The notes under the pieces: model-generated
The model's database searches: none
Told to the model about the DNA's origin: nothing
What the model saw: only the letters and a program-made list of their open reading frames with translations
Shown here: in pieces, positions 50,401-60,523 of the stretch
Numbering within the stretch: the stretch's first letter is position 1
Layout of the letters: the number at the start of each line of letters is the position of its first letter
DNA from: Scenedesmus sp. ARA3
Taxonomy: Eukaryota; Chlorophyta; Chlorophyceae; Sphaeropleales; Scenedesmaceae
DNA: 64,000 bases
NCBI GenBank assembly: GCA_004335835.1
Contig: RWJK01001656.1
Span: 71,113-135,112 of the forward strand
Direction: 5' to 3'
Position numbers and translations under genes: made by a program

Positions 50401-52552
50401 ATGCAATCAGCAGCTGCGAGCTCGCTTGGGCCACGACGTGTGGTGGGTAGTAGCGGTTGCAACAGCAGTAGCAGTAGCATCAGAAGCAGCAGGAGCAGCA
50501 ACAGCCGGACACGTACCAACCCACGGGCACACGCCAATTGGGGCGAAGCATACGCGTTGTTTGCAGCTAGTGATAGGCTCAACGATGCAGCTCGTCGTTT
50601 GCGCATCAGGGCAAAGCAGCTGGAGCGCAAAGGGGCCTCAGGTGTCAACCAGGATGCCTCACTGGCAGTGCAGCGGCTTCAGCTGGAGTCTCAGGATGCG
50701 CTGGCAGCAGCACTGAAGCAGATGCAGGCAGCAACAGCGCAGGAGCAGTACGAGGAGGCCGCGCGTGTCAGGGATGAGTCCTTGGCGTGGCTTGAGGGCT
50801 GGCACAAGCCTGTTGCTGCAGGGTCGTCACGAGTGAGCAGCCTGCTGCATGTCAGCAGGCAGCACAGCAGATGGATTGGCAGGTGAGCGGCTGGCAACTT
50901 CACTGCTTGTACAGCAGCAGAGCAGTGTCAGTGTCATCAGTGTTAGGAGTGCTCAGGTCTCATGATGATGTCGACAAGCAGCAACGGTGTGGACGCATGT
51001 AGCCCTGCAGCACATTCCAGCCGAGTGAAGTATAGCTGTCTTGCTCTGCTGCTGCTCCTGCAGGTGGTTTACGCCAGCTGACTTCCTGCATCATGATATG
51101 GAGCGCAGCAACAGCAGCAGCAGCAGCCAGGAGCTCGACATGCAGCAGCTGCTGCTGGACCCTCGCTATGGCACCCCTCTGTTTGAAGCCTTCATTTCAC
51201 CAGCCGGCAGTATGCAAGCAGATGCTGAGTCACCTCAGAGCAGTGTAGATGAGGACAGCATACGCAGCAGCAGCTACACAAGCCAAACAGCTGCCCTGCA
51301 GAGCGTGCAGCGAGCAATGAACGAGTTGCTGCGCATAGTGCCGATCCGCCGGCTTGCCAGCGCCGACAGCAGCAGCAGCAGCAGCACTCAGCAGCCAGCA
51401 GTACGGGTAACTAACCAGCGCATCATGCTGCTGGTTGATGCGGGCAGCAATGCACTGTATGCGGCATCAGTTACTTCTGGCAGCGACAGTACACTGCTGG
51501 TGTGGCGCATGCAGCTGGATGCATCCACGCCAGTGCAGCAGCCAGGGATCAACAGCTGGCCTGGCCGGCCTGCTGAATCTGGCAACGGCGCTTTTAGAAC
51601 AACCTTCACACTAGACTGGTAGGTGGCAAACAGCAAGGCAGTTGTGTATTTAAAAGATGCCATCTCCTATCGTGTTGCCCTGCTCAAGCTGAAGAGGTGA
51701 TCGGCTCTAAAGTCAACTAGACGCTGCTCTCTGGCAACTGACAAGGTGCATCACGCAGCACACTTGATCAGTCACGCTTGCATTGTCAACCCCCCAGTGT
51801 GTGTCTCTTACCCCTGTTGTGCATGTTATGTCTGTCATGCCTGCAGGCATGAGCTAAATCTGCTGTGGGGCCAATCCGTGCTGTGTGATGACGAAAGTAA
51901 CTGCTGTTGTGCATGTTCTGCCTGCAGGCATGAGCTGGACCTGCTGCGAGGCCCAGGCAGCATCCAGCGCACAGGGCCCGCCAGCTTCACATTCGTGAGG
52001 GAGCCCCTGCCCGAAGACGTACTGCTCAGCATGTGCGGCAGCAGCAGCAGCAGCGGCAGCAGCAGCGGCGGCCTTCAGCTGTATCGGGTTGACTTGCAGT
52101 ACATCAACCCAGCAGAGGCTGCAGCCAGCTCCAGCAGGGGTGCCGCTGGTTTAGAAAGCAGCAGCACAAGCAGCTGCGAGGACTTGACTAGCCAGAGCTG
52201 GGCTGGCCGCATTGCAGCAGAGCTGCACCACCAGCTGACTCAGCAAGCAGCAAACAGCAGCAGCACCACCAGCAGTCTTGTTAGCGTTGACACGCTGGCA
52301 ACCCTGCTAACTGTTGCAGCTGACGGCACCGCGCCGCCAGGCGGCTGTGTGAGTGAGCAGCAGCAGCCGGCACGGCTGTCTGCTGTGGCACTGCCCGGCC
52401 AGCAGCTTGCAGCAGCAGCAGTAGCAGCAGGCTCAGAAGCAGGAGTGCAGCAGGAGGCTGAGGCTGTGAGCTACCAGTTTGAGAAGCTGGAGCAGCAGAC
52501 GGTGCCTGTCAGCTTTGGGGGCTGGGTAGTGAAGGCGCGCTTGTGCTGCTGA
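50401..52552 (+). CDS. EXECUTER-like plastid protein, copy A, 553 aa
   Basis: Three exons fit in phase: 50401-50882, 51064-51618 and 51928-52552. The ATG at 50401 (MQSAAAS) is matched by the paralogue's MQSAARH, and the upstream frame has no other ATG. Residues 1 to about 55 are Ser/Arg-rich, transit-peptide-like. A UVR-type helical pair lies at about 97-135 (ALAAALKQMQAATAQEQYEEAARVRDESLAWLEGW), followed by RQHSRWIGRWFTPADF and YGTPLFEAFIS. This is the arrangement of EXECUTER1/2, where the corresponding region reads AEHGRY...PLFE. The C-terminal half (GPGSIQRTGPASFTFVREPLP, then a Ser/Ala-rich stretch, then YQFEKLEQQTVPVSFGGW) would correspond to the singlet-oxygen-sensor domain. EXECUTER proteins are thylakoid proteins in singlet-oxygen signalling. 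Poly-Ser and poly-Ala insertions are frequent. Confidence 0.78.
51815..51958 (+). repeat. Echo of the exon 3 acceptor edge in intron 2 of EXECUTER-like copy A
   Basis: The stretch 'ctgttgtgcatgtt', a CCTGCAG acceptor and the first exon bases (HELDLL) at 51902-51958 are preceded by a diverged copy at 51815-51875, where the coding part reads HELNLLWG. The paralogue (copy B) has no such echo at the same place. Confidence 0.85.
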
Positions 52553-53771
52553 GCTGCACTGCACAGCGCCAAACGTGCTGCCACCTGTGCAATTCTCTGC
52601 ATGCGGACTTTGGTCAGCCGCGCCTCTTGGCACCTTCTCAGATTTCTGGGGTGTGCACTGCAGTCAGGGTAATGCAGGTGTGTGGAGCGTTGCAGGTGTA
52701 TAGAGCATTGCAGGTGCAGCCAACATGTGGCAGTGCTGGCGGTGATATGGTAACGGCGGTGTTCACAGTCCGTCAAGAATTTGTACGAAATGGGCTGCAG
52801 CACAAAAGTGCAGTAATGCGTGTGTAGGACGAGTTGAGGGTATAGAGTCTTGCATCAGGGTACTGACGCAGGGTACTCAGTCCAAGCGTGTCGTGGCTCC
52901 CAGCACAGCAGGATGCCGGTTCGACGACAGCTTCAGCCCATTGCTTACATGCTGAAAATGTTAACTTGATCCACTTGCTCTGCATGCTTAAAAACTCTGC
53001 AAACTCGATGTTGACAGCAGTAACGCAGCAAACAGTGCTGCACACCAGCAGTAGCTGCGATGCTGCCAGCATGCTGTGGCACCCTCAAGGCTTGCTGCAC
53101 AAGTCCATGTGGCTTGATGGATTCATGTTCAGTGCGCCCTCAGCCCCGCTCCCAGCTGGAACACAAAACGTCATGCATAGCTATTAGCCATTAGATTGGT
53201 GTGTGCACATATGCTGCATTTGTACTACAAACACACAGCAATCAGGCAGGAACATCCACGCCCTTGCTGCCAGCAGGGTCAGGGCCTCCAAAGTCCGCGC
53301 TGCTTCTGCATGGCATTCATTGCGGCATTTAAAGGGCGCAAATGGGACCCGAAATTCTTTCGAAACAGGCCGTGCATGCGGACCGCCTGCCTAGTGGGAC
53401 ACGTCCAGGGTTGGAGGCTGTACAGCTGTCCAGGGTTGCCGACTGCCGAATGTAAGGCTGCTGCAGCCGTGCAGCCTTGGAGCTGGCATCGGTAAGTTCG
53501 CAGAGAATGCTTCACCGAGCGTAGCGCCACATCGGGCACCATGGCCCGGCCATGTGCCCTGGTGCAGAGAAGGTTTCAGGCAACAGACAGTTATTGTCAC
53601 CAAACAAAGCAGCAGGAATCCACATATATCGCCATGACAGATCCTTAATTGAAACATTGATCTGCTGCGGGTTGCTCAGATAATCTTGTGGTGCAGTCAT
53701 TGCAATTGATCGAAACGGTTCCGTCAGGCGCATCAGACAAGCGAGGTCTGCCGTGTAAGTCATCCCTACAT
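52553..53771. other. Spacer between the two EXECUTER-like copies
   Basis: 1.2 kb. The first part is unique 3' flank. From about 53340 it parallels the 5' flank of copy A, including a 'gtccagggttg' segment that is itself doubled here (about 53403 and 53429). Confidence 0.55.
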
Positions 53772-55866
53772 ATGCAATCGGCAGCCAGGCACTCGCTGGG
53801 CCGACGGCAAGTGCTGCATAGCAGCAAGGGCAGCAGCAGAGGCAGCAGCAGCAGAAGCTTGAGGTGCACCATTCCACGGGCACAGCCCGACTGGGCCGAA
53901 GCATGCAGCTTATTCGCAGCCGGTGATAGGCTCAATGACGCAGCTCGTCGTAAGCAGCTGAAGCGCGAGGGGGCCTCAAATTTAGACCAGGAAGCCGCGT
54001 TGGCAGTGCAGCGCCTACAGCTGTCTCAGGATGCACTTGCAGCAGCACTGCAGCAGATGCAGGCAGCGACAGTGCAGGAGCAGTACGAGGAGGCAGCACG
54101 TCTTTGGGATGAGTCCCTGGCATGGCTTGAGGGTTGGCACAAGTCCATCACAGCAGGCTCACCTGCCAGCAGCCTGCTGCATGTCGGCCGACAGCACGGC
54201 AGATGGATTGCTAGGTGAGCAGTCAGTGCTTTGGTTGCTGACCAAGCTCTCTCGTACGGCAGGCCATAGCCATCAGTCTGAGCGGTGTGTGTTTGGGGGC
54301 AGGGGGGGGGCCGCGAGGGCACGGCGCAGCCACCACGATTGTCGCGGTATTGGCATGCCGGCCACATGGGTATCCCCCCACCTGAGCGGTGTCAGCAATG
54401 CTCAGTCGTTGGACTTGGAAGCAGTAAGCCATAGCCGTCAGTCTGAGCGTTATCAGCAATGCGCGTGTCTTTTTGCCGACAAACAGTAAATGTGCTGCAG
54501 CAAGGGCGCTGCAGCAAATGAAAGATAACTCAACTGTTACTGGGCTTGTCTTGCTGCTGCTTCTGCAGGTGGTTCACAATTGATGACTTCTTGACTGCTA
54601 ACGAGGAGTATGGTGACGGCAGCATGCCGCCCAGCAGCAGCAGCAGCAGCCAGGTGCTAAACATGCGGAAGCTGGTGCAGGACTCATGCTATGGCACCCC
54701 TCTATTTGAGACCTACATCTTGCCAGCTGCCCGCATCCACGCAGATGCTGAGTCACCTCACAGCAGTGTGATCGCGGACAGCAAGCCCAGCAGCAGCTAC
54801 ACGAGCCTCACAGCCTCCCTGCAGAGCGTGGCCGCAGCGATGGATGACCTGCTCCGCACAGCGCCAGCTAGCGACGACAGCAGCAGCAGCAGCAGCACAG
54901 AGCAGCTAGCAGGAGAGCTTAGCCTAAATGATGATCTGGTGCATGTACATGACCAGCGAATCATGCTGCTGGTTGACGCAGCCAGCAATGCACTGATGGC
55001 AGCTGCAGTCCCTGCCTGCGAAGGGACGCTGCTGGTGTGGCGCATGCAGCTGGATGCAGGCACACCTGCACAGCAGCCAGGCATGAAAAGCTGGCCTGGA
55101 CGGCCGGGTGACTGTGGCAACGGCGCTATCAAGGCAGTTTCTTCACACGACGGGTGAGTGGCACACAGCAAGGCAGCAATAGGGGTTGGGTGTGGACACC
55201 GAAGGGCACAGGTGCTGCTGCTCCTGCCTTGCATCACAGCACTCTGGTTTGAGCAACCTCTGTCACATTTCCTTGTGCTGTGTCTCTCTCGCTGGGATGG
55301 TGTCTGGGTAAGTTTGTACAGCCCATGCCCAGATGCGCCCCTCGTGTTGCGTGGTGCTGCTTACACTGTGGAATAGGACGCGGGACGAGTCAGCAATGCA
55401 CTGCTCACCAGCAACAGAACCACCAACAATCTGCCCAGCACACCACCATCATGACATCAGGCAACTTGCATCTGGCTACTTGCTTTACCCCACCTTGTTC
55501 TTTTAGGGTTTATGGTTTTTTTCCACCCCAGCCCTGTCCACCCAAACTGGGTGGCAGGTGGGCCCAGACCATACCCCCCACTAATCACGTATGCATGACC
55601 TAAAGTCAGTTCACATGTATCCTTCTAATGTGCACACCTGCCTGCAGGTTTGAGGACCTGCTGAGGGGCCCAGGCAGCATCCAGCGCACAGGTCCTGGCA
55701 GCTTTGCATTTGTGAGGGAGCCCCTGCCCGAAGAAGTACTGCTGCGCATGTGCGGCAGCAGCAACAGCAGCAGCAGCAGCGACCTTCAGCTGTACCGGGT
55801 GGACTTGCATTACGAGTACTCAACAGTAACCAGCACAGGTGCTGCTGGCTGGAGTAGGAGCCGCAC

Positions 55867-55907
<41 letters not shown>

Positions 55908-56284
55908 GCAGCAGCTGTGAGGATTCAGCTAGCCAGAGCTGGGTCAGCCGTATTGCAGCAGAGCTGCACCACGAATTGAGTCAGCAGGCGGCAAGCAGCA
56001 GCATTGCTGATGTTGACGCACTGGTGACCTTGCTGACTGCTGCAGCTTACGGCATAGCACCGTCAGGTGTGCGTTTCAGTTTGCTGCAGCCGCTGGCTCG
56101 GCTGTCAGCTGTAGCATTGCCTAGCCAGCGGCTTGCAGCAGCAGCAGCAGCAGCAGCAGCACCAGCAGGCTCAGAAGCTGCAGCGCGCCATGACACTGAG
56201 GCTGCGATTTACTTGTTTGAAAAGCTGGAGCAGCAGACTATGCCTGTGGGTTTTGGAAACTGGGAGATGAAGGTTCGATTGTAA
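53772..56284 (+). CDS. EXECUTER-like plastid protein, copy B, 554 aa
   Basis: Three exons fit in phase: 53772-54214, 54569-55153 and 55648-56284, with introns at the same positions and phases as copy A. Start ATG 53772. Same architecture: Ser/Arg-rich N terminus, UVR-type helices (ALAAALQQMQAATVQEQYEEAARLWDESLAWLEGW), RQHGRWIARWFTIDDF, YGTPLFETYI, FEDLLRGPGSIQRTGPGSFAFV and a terminal YLFEKLEQQTMPVGFGNW. The usual RD of the UVR helix is WD here (RVRDES in copy A, RLWDES in copy B). The two copies also differ by poly-Ser expansion and by small deletions near residue 60. The second intron contains a fragment of the TTAA element family. A TGTAA at 56842-56846 may be its poly(A) signal. Confidence 0.78.
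54240..54470 (+). repeat. Imperfect repeat in intron 1 of EXECUTER-like copy B
   Basis: 'gccatagcc-tcagtctgagc' occurs near 54263 and near 54428, and 'gagcg-t-tcagcaatgc' near 54383 and 54447. Copy A lacks these sequences in its much shorter intron 1 (181 bp against 354 bp). Confidence 0.6.
55500..55600 (-). mobile_element. Degenerate end fragment of the TTAA element family
   Basis: Read on the minus strand from 55600, the sequence GGTCATGCATACGTGATTAG, then CTGGGCCCACC and GTTTGGGTGG, parallels the left end of the element at 18761 (GGTCAGGCATACCCAATTAG, CTGGG, CACCCACC, ATTTGGGGTGG) over about 80-100 bp. Flanks and the opposite end are not recognisable, so it is probably a truncated old copy in intron 2 of EXECUTER-like copy B. 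Confidence 0.55.
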
Positions 56285-57225
56285 TGCTGTTCTGCGTGGA
56301 TGTGTTGTGGTTACTGCCACCTGGGCATTGCCCACCGACAGGCCTGGTACTGAAACCCTTTTGAAGTAAAAAGTGGTTTAGTGCATCACGTTAGTTTGTT
56401 TGGTAAGCTGTGAGGACTGCATGCACTGAACCATGGCTGGGGTGTGCCTGGTGCCTTACCAGGCACCACGCTATGAGTTTTGCATTGTACTATTGCAATG
56501 TGCGTTAGCTGCAACGCTTGATATCGCAGCTTGACCTTCGGCTGGTGTTTGGGCAGTAGGTGGTGGAGTGCACACGCAGGCATGACTAGCACTCAAAGCT
56601 GTACTGCAGCGCAGCAGCACTGTACTGCAACGCAGCAGCACACAACGGTTCTGGGCTGCCTTCCAGAGCAAGGCAATTGCTTGCTGTTCCTGCAGACACT
56701 GCTGGATGGTGTGCTGGTGTACATTAATGTATTAAAATGTATGACATATTGAACTGATGCCATGTTTGCAGTGTGCAGCCTGATGTGTTTCTGTCAGGGC
56801 GTGGTTTCTGCTGCCTGCCACACGAGCATCTTTGTACAAGGTGTAAAAGGTCTTGCGGCTCCAGTTTTTGAAGTAACCTGGTAAATGCATCACCATCCAC
56901 CTTCATGCAGTTTGTCGTTGAGGGTAGAGTCTGATTATGTAACGGTTATAGGTGTATTACACTAGGGCCGCCTCAAGGCAGTTTTAGGGGCAGATTTAGC
57001 CTTCGCTCACGAATGTGTTGTCCCACTGCTCACAGGCCCGAGCCATTCGCAGTCACAGATTGCACATGAGACTGCTGACTGCATACCAAGCGATTTGAGC
57101 GTTTGACAACAGCAGCACAGCAGCTGCTTCCTGCAACATGTTTTTGGCGACGTTACATGGAGTGCACGAAGCTGCAACAACCCTGCTGACAACAATGCAA
57201 CACCACTGGCAGCCAGCTACTTGGA
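56285..57225. other. Convergent intergenic region
   Basis: 0.94 kb between 3' ends of EXECUTER copy B (+) and the dehydrogenase (-). It contains candidate poly(A) signals on both strands (TGTAA plus at 56842-56846, minus at 57153-57157). A 'actgcagcgcagcagcact' type short repeat lies at 56600-56640. No gene. Confidence 0.5.
57153..57157 (-). terminator. Candidate poly(A) signal (UGUAA) of the dehydrogenase gene
   Basis: TGTAA on the minus strand about 70 bp after the stop at 57226-57228. Confidence 0.4.
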
Positions 57226-59386
57226 TCAGTACCCGCTCCGCTTGTCACACACGTTCATCAGCTCCTGCCCAGACATGTACCTCTCCACATTCTGCACAAA
57301 CAGCTCCATCGACTCAAACTGGAACTCCTTCGTCCTGTCTGCATTGTGTGGCGACATGAACACGTTTGGCAGGCCCCACAGCGCGCTGTCTGCTGGCAGC
57401 GGCTCCGTGGCAAACACATCCAGCCCGGCGCCCCTGATGCGCCTGTTTTGCAGCGCTGCAGCAACGAAGGACGGTGCAAGTGTGTCTCACGGCAGCAGCA
57501 TGCACCCAAGAGCGTTGGTGGCAATCAGGCTGCATGGTACAGAGAGCATGTGCGCATGTAGTTTTTTAAAAGCTGCTGCTGGATGTCAGGAACCACTGCA
57601 GGCTCCTGCAGCCACGCTCGAAGTGCCTTGATAACTTATCCCAAGCGCCACCTCAACTCCTGTGTTTCCTGATAACACATCTCAACGTCTGCAGCAGCGC
57701 CGAAACAGCCAGTAGCTTGCAGAGAAACCCAGCATACTGCGCTCAAATCAGCACCACAACCGCCACATCGTATCATGCAGTTCCCTCTCTTCAACTGCTC
57801 ACCGTCTATCAGTGCCTCCTCATCCACACACTTGCCACGGCCCACATTGATGAACACGCCGTTTGGCTTCATGGCTGCGATGGCTGCCGCGCTAACAAGC
57901 TTGTCTGTTGCAGGCGTGTAGGGTGTGGATGCAACCACGTAGTCGCTGACAGACATCAGCTCTGTTATCTGATCAGGAGCGTAGATCTTCTCCTGCAAGG
58001 TGCACAGCAACAGAAAGTAGTAGCAGTAGATCATAATGACATGGAAGAGGCCAGGTGCAGCTGCCAATTGGCTGGGCGTACATGGTTGATATAAAACACA
58101 CGATCGGCACCAGGCGCGCAGCTAGTGCGCCAGCATATGCAGTCAGCAGAGTCGATGTTGATATGATTAGCAGGTCCTGCAAACTTCCCAGGCATCATCA
58201 ATCACAGCATCACTGCCGTGCCACACTCCTGCACAGCTGCAGCAGACCGCAGAAGCTGCTAAGTGCTGCGTGCTACACCCATACCGCCACGCACCACGAC
58301 GCCCTTGTCTGCTTCTGCCAGTGTGGTGTTGCGCCGCAGCGCCACCACCTTCATCCTGAACGCCTTGGCCAGCACAGCAGTGGCTCTGCACAGGCAGTGA
58401 AGCAGCAAAATTGTCACAAATGCCCCTGAGCAGATCAATGCCCTACCAGTTACGGATACAGATGAAGTACATAGGTTGGGCCAGACAGCTGCGGTTACTA
58501 AACACGCCACCCCAGGCCATATCCGCTGCTCCCCCACCTGCCAATGTCGCCTAAGCCCACCACCCCCTACCATTGACAAAAACAGACACGGAAGGACCTT
58601 AAGCTGCGCTTGTTGAACGCAACAACCAAGGCCAAACTCCCCCACCTGCCAATGTCACCGTAGCCCACCACCCCAAGTGTCTTGCCTCGCAGCTCCTCAA
58701 CGTCATATGGGTCCCAGCTGCGCGCCGCCTTAGCTGCCAGCAGCCGCGGGAAGTCCTTGGCGAACCAGCTGCAGCAGGTCAGCGCATACCTACAAAGCAG
58801 CAAACCAACAGCAATAGCAGCAGCAGCCGCAGCAGTGTTGGGAGTTGCACACCACAACCTGCGTGGAGAGACTGCAGGTGTGATGCGCAGCACAAGACCT
58901 AGCTGCAGCTCAGGTGCCTGTCCAAAGTGCGCTCACACACCTATCTGCGGTACACCCTGCTAGCAAATGATACAGACCCTGACAGTTTAAAAATGAAAAC
59001 CAGCCGTAGCTGCCAGCCAACCACATTGCTGGAGCGCCCTAGTGTCAGCTGACTCACTCTGCCAGTGAGTGGCTGTACACGCCCTTTGCATTGCTGAGCA
59101 CCACGGGGCTGTCAATCAGCTCAGGGAACAGCAGGTGCTCCAGGCCTGCTGAGGCAGAGTGCAGCCACTGCAGCCCAGTCAGGCGGCCCCAGAACTCCTG
59201 CAGGGGCAAGATAATGCAAAGCAACATGTATCATCGCTTGCGTGTTGGCTTACATGTGTCAAGATGCAGCTAAGCCAAGCAATATGCATCTGCAGCTCTG
59301 CACTGCTCAAGGACCTTGTTGCATGTAGACGCATGGCAGTGTAGTTGACTGCAGGGTTCATGCATTTTAACCTTACGCCGCCTCCA

Positions 59387-59438
<52 letters not shown>

Positions 59439-59675
59439 CGTGCTGCTCACCTGCACATCCTCCCGCTTGCCAGCATTCTTGCCCACGCCGCAGTTGAGCA
59501 TCACATCAATGCTGCCCCACTGCTCATCTGACAGCTGCTGACTCAGCTCAGCTAGCGTCTGCCCAGTGGCCACAATGTTCACGCCAGGCGGCAGCTTCTG
59601 CAGCGCACACAGCTCCGGCGTGGCTGGGTTTGCTACCACCAGTAGGTTGATGCTGTCCTTCTTGCCGGCAGCCAT
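57226..59675 (-). CDS. D-isomer-specific 2-hydroxyacid dehydrogenase, 339 aa
   Basis: Six exons fit in phase: 59675-59451, 59197-59058, 58789-58646, 58385-58295, 57992-57803 and 57455-57226. The NAD-binding motif lies at about 155-165 (GKTLGVVGYGDIGR, GxGxxG). INVGRGKCVDEEAL holds the catalytic Arg region. GAGLDVFATEPLP holds the Glu, and NVFMSPHNAD holds the catalytic His, so the Arg/Glu/His triad of the family is complete. The substrate-side N domain has LQWLHSASAGLEHLLF and DSPVVLSNAKGVYSHSLAE. It resembles the plant/algal hydroxypyruvate- or phosphoglycerate-dehydrogenase-like proteins. No clear transit peptide is seen, so a cytosolic enzyme is likely. Its precise substrate cannot be read from the sequence. 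The donor edge of exon 3 is echoed in intron 3. Confidence 0.9.
58529..58674 (-). repeat. Echo of the exon 3 donor edge in intron 3 of the dehydrogenase gene
   Basis: 58637-58674 (coding VVGYGDIGR plus donor GTGGGGGAG on the minus strand) is repeated at 58529-58566 with about three changes in 38 bases. The echo keeps the donor and a diverged coding part (VVGLGDIGR). Confidence 0.88.
59394..59440 (-). repeat. CAG/CTG tract in intron 1 of the dehydrogenase gene
   Basis: A nearly perfect triplet repeat at the donor side of intron 1, a few bases after the exon end at 59451. Confidence 0.9.
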
Positions 59676-60523
59676 GGCTGCGTGCCTGCTGCTGCTCCTG
59701 CTGCTGCCCCTGATGCTAGTGAGACTTGAGAAGGGAATCGTCCTGAGGATGGTTGAGACAGGGGTGCACAGTGAGATTCGTTGAGTCGTGCCTGCTGCTG
59801 CTGCTGCTACTGCTGCTGCTACTGCTGACTAGTGCTGTAGCACTTCTTGCGAGACACGCACGTACTGACTGCCTTATGAGCATCATTTTCCCACTGATCG
59901 TGCAACATTATTTGGGTTGTGCTGAACGGTGGGCATTGCTGATGATCGGTGCATCGTTTACCACTCCAAACAGTGAACGTTCCTTGACAAGTATATACGT
60001 CTACGCTGTTCGCTTGACGGCACTGCAGTACAATTCGTACTGCTCTTAGTATCATATTTCGCGCCTATTCTTACGCTGATCACCTGTGCGGGCTGCAAAG
60101 GGGCAGCAGCAGGGAGCTGGAACGATCCACACCAATTCCACGAGACTGCATACTTTGACAGCTTCTTGTGAAGTTAGTCTTTTGGGTGATACCTTACTTG
60201 CAGATGCTTTGCTGCATCAAAGGAGGGAGGTTGTCACAAACCACCAACAGAACATGAACCCTGCTGTCACTGCAAGCCTCGTGAAGTTACATCTGCATCC
60301 ATGCCATGGCATGCCCAACCAACCCTTTGGTATGTACAATTTTGAAAACCCATAATTTTTATGTACATGTTGTGTTTGCTATGAGACCTCCCACGCCTGC
60401 CTACACGCCCGCCTTTTGACCGCGCAATCAAGTGGCATGCTACTGCAGTGCCACCAAAATCAATCAAGGTGGCAGCAGCCATGCCTCCCACAAGCCTCCC
60501 ATCACACGCAACAACCCAGCCGC
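59676..60523. other. Region between dehydrogenase start and dynein 3' end
   Basis: 5' flank of the dehydrogenase gene and 3' flank of the dynein gene. Contains a (CTG/CTA) tract at 59790-59826 and a minus-strand TGTAA at 60287-60291, 233 bp past the dynein stop. Nothing else recognised. Confidence 0.5.
60287..60291 (-). terminator. Candidate poly(A) signal (UGUAA) of the dynein gene
   Basis: TGTAA on the minus strand, 233 bp after the stop codon at 60524-60526. Confidence 0.35.
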
